Shown here piece by piece: positions 45,356 through 53,063 of a stretch of 64,000 nucleotides of DNA. The translations under genes were made by a program, and so were the position numbers. The DNA comes from Faucicola sp048551375 (GTDB taxonomy: Bacteria > Pseudomonadota > Gammaproteobacteria > Pseudomonadales > Moraxellaceae). The stretch lies in NCBI RefSeq assembly GCF_048551375.1, contig NZ_JBLYZJ010000001.1, positions 310,001-374,000 of the forward strand. The letters are read 5' to 3'. Under the pieces are notes generated by a model. The model was not told the DNA's origin and ran no database searches. It was given only the letters and a program-made list of their open reading frames with translations. Positions within the stretch are counted from its first letter, which is position 1. Each line of letters begins with the position of its first letter.

Positions 45356-46534
45356 ATGAATTTTGCCCCCCAAACTGCTGTTAAAGCCACTTATATGCGT
45401 GGCGGTACATCAAAAGGTACGTTTTTTAAACTGGACGACCTGCCAGAGCGTTGCCAACAGGCAGGTGAAGCCCGAGATAACTTTTTATTGCGTGTGGTCG
45501 GTAGCCCAGACCCTTATGGTAAACAAATTGACGGTTTGGGCAATGGTAGCTCATCGACTTCTAAAGTGGTGATTTTATCCAAAACTGACGTACCGAACCA
45601 TGACGTGAACTACCTGTTTGGTCAAGTGGCAATTGATAAAGCCATGATTGATTGGAGTGGTAATTGCGGTAACTTGACTGCTGCTGTGGGGTCATTTGCC
45701 ATTGCCAATGGCTTGGTTGACCCTGCGAAAGTCCCAGCCAATGGCATTTGTGAAGTGCGTATTTGGCAACAAAACATCAGCAAAACCATTGTGGCTCATG
45801 TGCCAATGACCGATGGTCAAGTCCAAGAAACAGGCGACTTTGAGCTGGATGGTGTGACGTTCCCTGCCGCCGAAGTCAAAATCGAATTTATTGACCCTGT
45901 TGACAGCGATGGCGATATGTTCCCCACAGGTAATTTGGTCGATACCCTCAGCGTGCCAGACGTGGGCGACTTTCAAGTTACCATGATTAATGCAGGGATT
46001 CCCACGATTTTTCTCAATGCCAAAGATTTGGGCTTTACAGGCACAGAGCTACAAAAAGACATTAATAGCAATGCTGAAATTTTGGCAAAACTTGAAAAAA
46101 TCCGTGCGTATGGGGCGGTTAAAATGGGCTTGATTAGCGATATCAAAGAAGCCGAAACTCGCCAACATACCCCAAAAATTGCATGGGTTGCTAGTCCAGC
46201 TGACTACACAGCATCAAGTGGCAAAACTGTACAAGGGTCAGAGATTGACCTGTTGGCTCGTGCCATGAGTATGGGTCAGTTGCACCACGCCATGATGGGA
46301 ACAGCATCCGTAGCGATTGGCACAGCCGCCACCATCAAAGGCACGCTAGTCAATGATGTGGCAGGTGGTAAAGACTTGAGCGAAGTACGTTTTGGTCATC
46401 CATCAGGTACGTTATTGGTGGGTGGCGAATCGGTACAAGTCGATGGTAAATGGCAAGCCAAAAAAGTATCCATGAGCCGTTCGGCTAGACGATTAATGGT
46501 TGGCGAAGTATTTGTACCAGCTGATGCGTTTTAG
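45356..46534 (+). CDS. prpF: PrpF family isomerase
   Basis: PrpF-type protein, 392 residues, of the diaminopimelate-epimerase-like fold. In methylcitrate pathways PrpF isomerises 2-methylaconitate for AcnD; related enzymes are oxalomesaconate tautomerases. Signature segments YMRGGTSKGTFFKLDDLP, VVGSPDPYGKQIDGLGNGSS, WSGNCGNLTAAVGSFAI and FGHPSGTLLVGGE are intact. Three in-frame ATGs lie together; the third (45356) is seven bases after AAGGA and is the best start. No prpB, prpC or acnD gene is near, so the substrate is open. A GC-rich hairpin follows. Confidence 0.85.
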   Translation: MNFAPQTAVKATYMRGGTSKGTFFKLDDLPERCQQAGEARDNFLLRVVGSPDPYGKQIDGLGNGSSSTSKVVILSKTDVPNHDVNYLFGQVAIDKAMIDWSGNCGNLTAAVGSFAIANGLVDPAKVPANGICEVRIWQQNISKTIVAHVPMTDGQVQETGDFELDGVTFPAAEVKIEFIDPVDSDGDMFPTGNLVDTLSVPDVGDFQVTMINAGIPTIFLNAKDLGFTGTELQKDINSNAEILAKLEKIRAYGAVKMGLISDIKEAETRQHTPKIAWVASPADYTASSGKTVQGSEIDLLARAMSMGQLHHAMMGTASVAIGTAATIKGTLVNDVAGGKDLSEVRFGHPSGTLLVGGESVQVDGKWQAKKVSMSRSARRLMVGEVFVPADAF

Positions 46535-46551
46535 ATTGTTAATGCTTATTT

Positions 46552-46597
46552 AAATCTCCCCCAACCCCCTCTTTGTGAAAGAGGGGGCTTTGTTTTG
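46552..46597. repeat. GC-hairpin repeat family, copy 2 (prpF terminator)
   Basis: AAATCTCCCCCAACCCCCTC followed by TTTGTGAAAGAGGGGGCTTTG: a 10-bp hairpin CCCCCTCTTT / AAAGAGGGGG with a GTG loop and a T-rich tail. It probably ends the prpF transcript. It reaches to 13 bases before the nnr start. Confidence 0.8.
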
Positions 46598-46609
46598 TTA
46601 GCAAACACT

Positions 46610-48166
46610 ATGATTCCCAAAAATTTCCCTACTGCTATTCCATGCTACAGCCCCACCCAAATTTATGAATTGGAAACAAACTGGTTTCAAACCAATGATA
46701 GCTTTGGTTTAATGCAACAAGCCAGTTGGCAAATGGCACATTGGATAAAATCAAATTTTGCAAACGCTCAACAATCCGTGCTAATAGCAGTCGGTCGTGG
46801 TAATAATGGCGGTGATGGTTGGGGAGTGGCGTATTTTCTGACAAAACTTTGTCCGAATTGGCAAATTTGTGTGATTGAGGTCGCCCCACCGACCACGGAT
46901 AATGCTCAACAAGCCAAAGCCCTTTTTAATGGTAAAGTGGTTCAATTGAGTGATTTTTTAAACTCTCAAAAAACGTTGTCTTTTCATGTGGATATCATCC
47001 TTGATGGCTTGTTTGGCATTGGGTTAAATAAAACCCCAATCGGTGATTTTGCCAATATGATTGATTGGATAAATGGTTATAAAAGTCGCTTCAATGGTTG
47101 CCAGGTCATTGCGATAGATGTCCCCAGTGGGTTGAATGCCACTGATGGTAAAGTATATGATAAACTCGCTGTCAAAGCTGATATCACACTTTGTTTAATC
47201 GCTCGTAAAGTTGGTTTACATTTACAAGATGCGAAGGATTATGTAGGGCAAGTTGTTGATTTGCCGATGATTCCTATAGATGAACAAGCTGACATTTTTT
47301 ATCATACCCAATTCCCTACTTTACCCAAACGCCTAAATAACAGCCATAAAGGTGACTATGGTCATGTTTTGATTATTGGTGGCAACCAATTGGAAATTGG
47401 TAAAAACCAAGGCAACGGCATGGCAGGAGCAAGCCTATTATCTGCCAAAAGTGCGTTTGCGGTCGGAGCAGGCAAGGTGACGGTAGCGTGTTACGCCAAT
47501 TTTCATAATGCCATTATCACCGCATTGCCGAATGCGATGACGGCTGATTTACACCATCAACACTCAGTGTGCGAACTTATCAAGAATGTTGATGTGGTCG
47601 CCATTGGTATGGGGCTAGGACGAGATGAGGCAAGTTTTTCGCTATTCTGTGAGTATTTGCAATGTGCTATTTCACATGACAAAATTTGTGTCATTGATGC
47701 GGACGGCTTGTATCATTTGGTTACACTGTCCCAAAATCAAAATAGCCTAAGCAAATTTAACCCTCAAAAAGTCTATCTAACGCCCCATGCCAGTGAAGCA
47801 GGGCGATTGTTAAATACCACTTACCAAGCCATTGATAATGATAAAATTGGTGCAATTCAGCAATTAACTGAGCAGTATGGCGGTACATGGTTGATTAAAG
47901 GGTCACAAACCTTGGTATTAGAACATCAAGCCTTACATATCTGTGGGCTTGGTAATACAGGGATGGCAACGGCAGGGATGGGTGATGTGCTAAGTGGGGT
48001 GGTAGCAGGGCTGTTGGCACAATCTGACAACCTGAATATGGATTATCCCCTATTGTGGTCAGTTTTACTTCATGCAAGGGTGGGGGATGAGTTGGCAAGA
48101 AAGATGGGCGAATATGCGTTATCTGCGAATGAGATGGCAATGATGATTAGCGAAACAATGGGTTAG
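46610..48166 (+). CDS. nnr: Bifunctional NAD(P)H-hydrate epimerase / dehydratase
   Basis: Metabolite-repair enzyme, 518 residues, rescuing hydrated NADH and NADPH. The N-terminal YjeF_N epimerase domain has VGRGNNGGDGWGVAYFL, DGLFGIGLNK and AIDVPSGLNATDG. The C-terminal ADP/ATP-dependent dehydratase domain has HKGDYGHVLIIGGN, AVGAGKVTVAC, GMGLGRDE, VIDADGLYHL, LTPHASEAGRLL and GNTGMATAGMGDVLSGVVAG. I use the ATG at 46610; a TTG at 46595 overlaps the preceding hairpin. Neither has a clear ribosome-binding site. tsaE, its common neighbour, is absent. Confidence 0.92.
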   Translation: MIPKNFPTAIPCYSPTQIYELETNWFQTNDSFGLMQQASWQMAHWIKSNFANAQQSVLIAVGRGNNGGDGWGVAYFLTKLCPNWQICVIEVAPPTTDNAQQAKALFNGKVVQLSDFLNSQKTLSFHVDIILDGLFGIGLNKTPIGDFANMIDWINGYKSRFNGCQVIAIDVPSGLNATDGKVYDKLAVKADITLCLIARKVGLHLQDAKDYVGQVVDLPMIPIDEQADIFYHTQFPTLPKRLNNSHKGDYGHVLIIGGNQLEIGKNQGNGMAGASLLSAKSAFAVGAGKVTVACYANFHNAIITALPNAMTADLHHQHSVCELIKNVDVVAIGMGLGRDEASFSLFCEYLQCAISHDKICVIDADGLYHLVTLSQNQNSLSKFNPQKVYLTPHASEAGRLLNTTYQAIDNDKIGAIQQLTEQYGGTWLIKGSQTLVLEHQALHICGLGNTGMATAGMGDVLSGVVAGLLAQSDNLNMDYPLLWSVLLHARVGDELARKMGEYALSANEMAMMISETMG

Positions 48167-48190
48167 GACTCGCATCATAATATCTAATTG

Positions 48191-48240
48191 TAAGGGTGTA
48201 TAGCATACACCCTTACCAAGCTGTTTTATTGCTACTTTAA
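48191..48240. repeat. Degenerate relative of the 94-bp MITE (right half)
   Basis: An 11-bp perfect palindrome TAAGGGTGTAT-AGC-ATACACCCTTA (48191-48215), followed by CAAGCTGTTTTATTGCTA and TTTAAAA, which match the right half of the 94-bp element. The left arm is not recognisable. It lies between the convergent nnr and RDD genes. Confidence 0.6.
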
Positions 48241-48252
48241 AATTACGTTTAC

Positions 48253-49305
48253 CTAAGCATCAGGCGTTAATTCAAGCGGTGTGGTTTGGGTATCATCGGC
48301 ACGTACGACATAGGTTCTTGCTATTTTATCATGCAAACTTTGACGGTCAGGGTTGGTGAATAATGTAATAAAATCAAAGGCTAAAATAAAAATCGGCAAC
48401 TGAGCCAGCCCTAATCCCAACGTCAACACCATCGCAATTAACACAATCGAACGCAATAGCACGCCTTGAGAAAAACTCGGAATGGCATTGGATTGTTTGT
48501 CTAATACACGGATTCGCATTGCCATTTTACCAAGGGTTTGTCCACGGCGGTTCATCAATACCATTTGCGTAATGATGATTGCCCAAAACAATAACGTGGT
48601 CAAGGTCAAAATATGTGGTGGCACGGCTTCGAGTAGCAACTGGTTCATTTGTTGTGAAGCCAGCATAGGTGATTGATTAGACTCAGCAAGTTTGACAATT
48701 TTATCAAAGACTGGGCTATTCGCCACGCTAATAAACACAATAAAAGTTGGTAAAAATAGCAAAAAAGCATCAATCAGCTTTGCTACGATACGCCCACCAA
48801 TACTGGCAAGCTCAAGCTGTTTATTGGTATGGCTGACATCCATACCTTGGTTTTTTTTACCAAATAAGCCAGTGCTAGGTTTGTCTGATTTTTCAGTTTT
48901 ATGCGGATTATTGGCGGTATATTTATCCCACACACTTTGGGATTTTTTATCATCCACTTTGGGTTTTGCTTTAGCTTTGGCTTCCGCCTGTGCTTGAGCC
49001 TTGGCTTCGGCTTCTGCCTTGAGTTTTTCAGGCGTGTTATTGATAATATAATCGGGTTCATCATCAATAATTGGTTGATTGACGGTGGGGGATGGTTGAG
49101 CGACATTATCTGGATGAGTGACGACAATGGTCGGATGATAGACGAATTGCCCTTGGGTCATTTCGGCAACAGTTTGCCAGTTTGCCATACCCTCGTGCCA
49201 CATCAAATCGGTCAAATATACTTGATTCGAAGCAAGCATATAGTTAAGTTGTTCTAATGAGTAAGGCCCTGCTTGGACGTTATCACGAGCAAGAAAAATA
49301 TACAT
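48253..49305 (-). CDS. RDD family membrane protein with N-terminal GYF_2 domain
   Basis: A 350-residue membrane protein. Residues 1-50 form a GYF_2-type domain (IFLARDNVQAGPYSLEQL, LMWHEGMANWQTVAEM). Next is a spacer with an Ala/Lys/Glu-rich helical stretch (about 90-115) and a Lys-rich region. The RDD domain follows with the marker residues (GGRIVAKLIDAFLLFLPTFI, MVLMNRRGQTLGKMAMRIRV, ITLFTNPDRQSLHDKIARTY) and three to four helices. Roles of RDD proteins vary and some affect ion or Na+/H+ homeostasis; the function here is unknown. The ATG at 49305 has no strong ribosome-binding site; a GTG at 49314 is possible. Confidence 0.8.
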   Translation of the reverse strand: MYIFLARDNVQAGPYSLEQLNYMLASNQVYLTDLMWHEGMANWQTVAEMTQGQFVYHPTIVVTHPDNVAQPSPTVNQPIIDDEPDYIINNTPEKLKAEAEAKAQAQAEAKAKAKPKVDDKKSQSVWDKYTANNPHKTEKSDKPSTGLFGKKNQGMDVSHTNKQLELASIGGRIVAKLIDAFLLFLPTFIVFISVANSPVFDKIVKLAESNQSPMLASQQMNQLLLEAVPPHILTLTTLLFWAIIITQMVLMNRRGQTLGKMAMRIRVLDKQSNAIPSFSQGVLLRSIVLIAMVLTLGLGLAQLPIFILAFDFITLFTNPDRQSLHDKIARTYVVRADDTQTTPLELTPDA

Positions 49306-49432
49306 ATCAAGCACTCAAAATAGTTAAATTAAAATTAGCGTCAATGTAACGTATTTTGGGGTGCATTGTAAAGTTTACAAGCAGGAAAGGCATGAATTAA
49401 ACAGAAACCTTCCGTCTAATTGATGGCGATAT

Positions 49433-49474
49433 AGCCCCCTCTTGACGAAAGAGGGGGTTGGGAGAGATTTAAAT
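49433..49474. repeat. GC-hairpin repeat family, copy 3
   Basis: AGCCCCCTCTTGACGAAAGA then GGGGGTTGGGAGAGATTTAAAT. On the minus strand it reads ATTTAAATCTCTCCCAACCC and so on, matching the copy at 46552. It lies 15 bases beyond the stop of the L,D-transpeptidase gene and probably terminates it. Confidence 0.8.
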
Positions 49475-49488
49475 GATAAGATTATCGT

Positions 49489-50685
49489 TTACTGCAACTC
49501 AACCGTTGTACCTGTATCCACATTGGCATAAACTTCAAGTACATCCCAGTTGGTCAGACGCACACAGCCATGAGAAGCTTGACGGCTGATGCCTTCTGGT
49601 ACAGGCGAGCCATGAATACCATATGAAGGTTTGTTCAGACCCATCCATACGACACCCACTGGACCATTTGGGCCCGGTGGTAACATAAAGACTTTTTTAT
49701 CTTTGCCTTCGCCTTGGGTGGCTTTATACCAAGGATTTTTGACACGATTGACAATTTTGAAAGTACCAGTCGGTGATGGTGTGTCACTACTACCAACAGT
49801 GGTTGGGTAGGTAGCAATGAGCTTATCACCATTATAGGCATACAGCACATTTTCTGCTTTTTTGGCGACTAAGCGAGTGATTTTTTGGTCAAGAGGCTTA
49901 GATGGGTTGAATACGGTGATGGTTTCGCCAGCAGTGAATTTTTTATTGGCATTGAGTTTCTCAAGATAACGGATATCCATGTGAAAACGTTCTGCCAACA
50001 TTTCTCTAATGTTTTGATAGTATAAGCCTTTCATTTTAGACTTGGCTTCACTACCACTGGGTGTGGCTTGAAAAGGTCCTTTAACATCTTCTTCTGTTAG
50101 GGTGTAGCCGACCAATACCCGTTGGTTTGCAGGAATATTTTGGTTTAATAAATCCCAAACTTGCTGACTCATACGACCATCAGCAGGTAAACCGTTCATT
50201 AATTGGAAATTTTTAAGGGCTTTTTTGGCATTCATTCCCCAACCGCCATCAATAGGGCCAGGTGATGCTTGATTCCAGTCAAGCAAGGCTTGTAGCTTGA
50301 TGGTGGTGGCAGCGTTGATATTTTGCCCTGCTTTCCAAGTCGCTTTGTTCACCGTGCTGGCATATTGCGATACCTCAAGATTACTAAAACCTGTGGTAGC
50401 GGTATGGTCTGTGCCAACAGCGGTAGGGTCAAAGGTTGGAACTTTAGATGCCTCATCGGTGATTTCTTCTGAGTTTTTGCCTGCCACACCTGCCCCTGCG
50501 GTATAATCATTGTCAATCCCTGTGGTTTCATCAATGGCTGAGGCAGGTTTTGCAGGAGTTGACGAAGCCGTGGCAGTTGCCTTTGCTGATTTAGTAGGGC
50601 TACTGCTAGGTGTAGTAGTAGAGGTGGTTGCAAAGCTGGTACTTGCCATGACGAATGCAAGGCTAGAGAGCATTAATTTTTTCAT
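49489..50685 (-). CDS. L,D-transpeptidase (YkuD) with peptidoglycan-binding domain
   Basis: Periplasmic L,D-transpeptidase, 398 residues. The signal peptide MKKLMLSSLAFVMASTSFA is followed by a Ser/Thr/Ala-rich stretch and a PG_binding_1 domain (LQALLDWNQASPGPIDGGWG, ALKNFQLMNGLPADGRMS). The C-terminal YkuD domain carries the catalytic motif HGSP ... SHGCVRLTNWD with Cys374. Such enzymes form 3-3 cross-links or attach proteins to peptidoglycan; which applies here is unknown. I take the ATG at 50685 because the signal peptide starts there. A longer reading from 50850 would put 55 residues before it and is rejected. Confidence 0.88.
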   Translation of the reverse strand: MKKLMLSSLAFVMASTSFATTSTTTPSSSPTKSAKATATASSTPAKPASAIDETTGIDNDYTAGAGVAGKNSEEITDEASKVPTFDPTAVGTDHTATTGFSNLEVSQYASTVNKATWKAGQNINAATTIKLQALLDWNQASPGPIDGGWGMNAKKALKNFQLMNGLPADGRMSQQVWDLLNQNIPANQRVLVGYTLTEEDVKGPFQATPSGSEAKSKMKGLYYQNIREMLAERFHMDIRYLEKLNANKKFTAGETITVFNPSKPLDQKITRLVAKKAENVLYAYNGDKLIATYPTTVGSSDTPSPTGTFKIVNRVKNPWYKATQGEGKDKKVFMLPPGPNGPVGVVWMGLNKPSYGIHGSPVPEGISRQASHGCVRLTNWDVLEVYANVDTGTTVELQ

Positions 50686-51032
50686 GCTTACAGTCCAATT
50701 TAACCTAAAAAATGAATCAATAAATAACGCAATGATAAATGTTAAGGGATGATTAGACAAGTAAAATTTATGACATTTGTTGCAGGTATGCAACCTAATG
50801 TAATAGGTGGTAAAACTTGAGAGTAAAAAGTAGGCAATTTGCATAACCATAAAGATAGGTTAGGATATTGCTAATCAAAAGTATCAGTGCAAAAGTCATT
50901 CTAAAAACCAGTGATTTATATTATAATCCCTGTTAGTTTAATTTTCTAAATCATAATTTCCCAATAAAACTTTTTTAAACCTACTTCTTGACCCAATATA
51001 TCGTGGTTAACACTTTGTTAACCCATGCTATT
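50686..51032. promoter_or_regulatory. Divergent regulatory region, L,D-transpeptidase / prmB
   Basis: No gene seen. On the plus strand a perfect TATAAT lies at 50922-50927 with a weak -35 and could drive prmB with a leader of over 200 bases. An operator-like dyad GGTTAAC-ACTTT-GTTAACC occupies 51005-51023, next to the MITE that starts at 51033. Confidence 0.4.
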
Positions 51033-51126
51033 TATAGTGAATTAAATCAAAAATCAGACTGTAAAATTTTGGGCGTATGCAATACGCCCCTACGAAACTG
51101 TCTTATTTCTAGTTTAAACAACTATA
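51033..51126. repeat. 94-bp MITE, best-preserved copy (upstream of prmB)
   Basis: Left end TATAGTGAATTAAATCAAAA and the complement of the right end TATAGTTGTTTAAACTAGAA match at 22 of the first 30 positions, so these are terminal inverted repeats. The centre is the palindrome GGGCGTATGCAATACGCCC (51071-51089). The element begins and ends with TATA, consistent with a TA target. It ends 38 bases before the prmB start. Confidence 0.88.
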
Positions 51127-51164
51127 TTTAGTTTATAGGTTGGAAGGAAGTCTAATTTTTAACA

Positions 51165-52304
51165 ATGAGCCAATTCATGCGTAACATTACTGAAACCGAT
51201 AATCCGATGCCAATGGTTTTTGACAACGATAATGATTTTGATGATAGCCATCATACTGAACATGAGCCAATGCTTGAAGATGAGCAATGGCAAGTGATGA
51301 CGGCAGAATTTGTTGAAGCCCAACAAGAACTCAAGTCAATTCGAGATTTTATCCGTTTTTGCGTGACCAAACTGCGTGAGTATGATGTGGTGGTCGCTCA
51401 AGGTACGAATGATGTGTTTGCGGAAGCGGCGGCAATTGTGTTGCATACCTTATCACTGGATTGGTCGGCAGATGAGCAGATTTTGGACTGTCGTTTGACT
51501 GCCAGTGAACGCTCAGAAGTTTTGACTTTGCTACAACGCCGAATTGTTGAGCGTAAGCCATTGAGCTATTTAATTAATTTGGCGTATTTTTGTGATTTGC
51601 CATTTTATGTGGATGAGCGAGTGCTGATTCCTCGTTCACCGATTGGCGAGATGATTCGTCAGCAGTTTTATCCATATTTTGAAAATAATGATTTGGTCGA
51701 GCGTATCGGCTCAAATTCGCAATTTTTCAATCATGGGTTATACGATAAACAGTTGGCACAGCCAGAGCGGATTCTAGACCTTTGTACAGGGTCGGGTTGT
51801 ATTGCGATTGCATTGGCGAGCCGATTCCCTGATGCGATGGTCGATGGTAGTGATATTGATAAAAATGCGTTGGAAGTGGCATCAGTGAATGTTGACCATC
51901 ATGATATGGGTCATCAAGTGAATTTGATTGAGTCGAATTTATTTGAAAAAATACCTGCGGAAAATCAGTATGATTTAATCGTCACCAATCCACCGTATGT
52001 CGATGCTGCCACGATGGCGGATTTGCCCCCAGAGTTTTTGCATGAGCCTGACCATGCGTTAGCGGCTGGGCAAGATGGTTTGGATTTGGTGCATCATATT
52101 TTGTATAACGCCCCAGATTATTTGACCCGTGATGGTCTGCTTGTGTGTGAAGTGGGTGATAGTGAGTGGGCATTACGTCAAGCGTATCCTGATATTCAGT
52201 TTGATTGGATTGAGTTTGCGAAGGGCGGTAATGGTGTGTTTGCGATGGACTTTGATGAGTTGATGGCAAATCGTGAGTTATTTGCTGAGTATGTGAATGC
52301 TTAA
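51165..52304 (+). CDS. prmB: PrmB, ribosomal protein uL3 glutamine methyltransferase
   Basis: SAM-dependent N5-glutamine methyltransferase of 379 residues that modifies ribosomal protein uL3 (HemK/PrmC family). Motif I is ILDLCTGSGCIAIALASRFP, motif IV is the catalytic NPPY in LIVTNPPYVDAATM, and the PrmB-specific segment FYVDERVLIPRSPIGEMI is present. Compared with E. coli (310 residues) there is an acidic N-terminal extension of about 50 residues (VFDNDNDFDDSHHTEHEP). GGAAGGAAG lies about 14 bases before the ATG, rather far, so the start may be internal. aroC, its usual partner, follows after a toxin-antitoxin pair. Confidence 0.88.
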   Translation: MSQFMRNITETDNPMPMVFDNDNDFDDSHHTEHEPMLEDEQWQVMTAEFVEAQQELKSIRDFIRFCVTKLREYDVVVAQGTNDVFAEAAAIVLHTLSLDWSADEQILDCRLTASERSEVLTLLQRRIVERKPLSYLINLAYFCDLPFYVDERVLIPRSPIGEMIRQQFYPYFENNDLVERIGSNSQFFNHGLYDKQLAQPERILDLCTGSGCIAIALASRFPDAMVDGSDIDKNALEVASVNVDHHDMGHQVNLIESNLFEKIPAENQYDLIVTNPPYVDAATMADLPPEFLHEPDHALAAGQDGLDLVHHILYNAPDYLTRDGLLVCEVGDSEWALRQAYPDIQFDWIEFAKGGNGVFAMDFDELMANRELFAEYVNA

Positions 52305-52365
52305 AAATAGGGTTGCCTATGAATAACGTTTGTTTATTCAATTCAATGTAAATTGGGAGGTAATT

Positions 52366-52629
52366 ATGTTTGTTGAAATTAGTCAATTGCCACAAGTTGT
52401 GCAACAGCAAATTATTCAAAAGAAAATGCCTGTTGATATTATCAATAATGGCAAAGTTGTTGCGACAGTTAATCCTACTGTAGCGAAAATTTTAAATAAT
52501 ACCAATGATTATCCAATTAGTGCCTATGATTATGTTATGAGCCTTGATATGGATGAGCGGTTAGCGGATATTGAGTTTGATTTACCGCCACGTAATAAAA
52601 CCCTTTACCCACCAGAGGTGTTAGACTGA
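52366..52629 (+). CDS. Putative type II antitoxin (Phd/YefM-like)
   Basis: An 87-residue protein whose N-terminal half fits the Phd/YefM antitoxin pattern (VEISQLPQVVQQQIIQKKM, then VDIINNGKVVATVNP). An acidic, extended C-terminus (DMDERLADIEFDLPP) is suitable for wrapping a toxin. GGGAGG lies six bases before the ATG at 52366. The stop overlaps the start of the PIN-domain toxin gene by one base (TGATG), the standard coupling of antitoxin-toxin operons. It would neutralise the toxin and probably repress the operon. Identity rests mainly on this context. Confidence 0.75.
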   Translation: MFVEISQLPQVVQQQIIQKKMPVDIINNGKVVATVNPTVAKILNNTNDYPISAYDYVMSLDMDERLADIEFDLPPRNKTLYPPEVLD

Positions 52630-53045
52630 TGTATTTATTAGATACCAATGCGGTTTCTGAAATTCGCAAAATCAGTCAAGGCAAAGCGAATCAAGGCTTT
52701 AATAATTGGTTTAAAACCATTAGCATTAGCGATTTATATGTCAATACAGTGGTATTGATGGAGCTTGAAAAATGGTATTTGCTAAAAGCAAGAAAAGATA
52801 AAGTGCAAGCGGACATCTTGGAAAATTGGGTGTTAAACAAGGTTTATCCAATGTTTGATAATCGTATTTTGATTATTGATACTGCGGTTGCGAAGGTGTG
52901 TGCAAAATTGTTTGTACCGAATCCAAAACCTGAAAATGACGCATGGATTGGGGCAACGGCGATTGCACATGATTTGATTGTGGTGACTCGTAATGTTGAT
53001 GATTTTGCAGAAATGCCTGTTAAATTGTTAAATCCATTTAATTAA
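52629..53045 (+). CDS. PIN-domain toxin (VapC/FitB-like)
   Basis: A 138-residue PIN-domain ribonuclease. Acidic active-site residues are visible: Asp5 in YLLDTNAVSEIRK, Glu45 in VVLMELEKW, Asp104 in NDAWIGATAIAHDLIVVTRN and Asp124/125. The sequence is closest to the FitB/VapC type, which cleaves RNA (often tRNA) and is held in check by the partner antitoxin. All expected residues are intact, so the toxin is probably active. The operon ends 18 bases before aroC and lies between prmB and aroC, genes that are often neighbours. Confidence 0.85.
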   Translation: MYLLDTNAVSEIRKISQGKANQGFNNWFKTISISDLYVNTVVLMELEKWYLLKARKDKVQADILENWVLNKVYPMFDNRILIIDTAVAKVCAKLFVPNPKPENDAWIGATAIAHDLIVVTRNVDDFAEMPVKLLNPFN

Positions 53046-53063
53046 ACATAGAAAGGTGAAATC

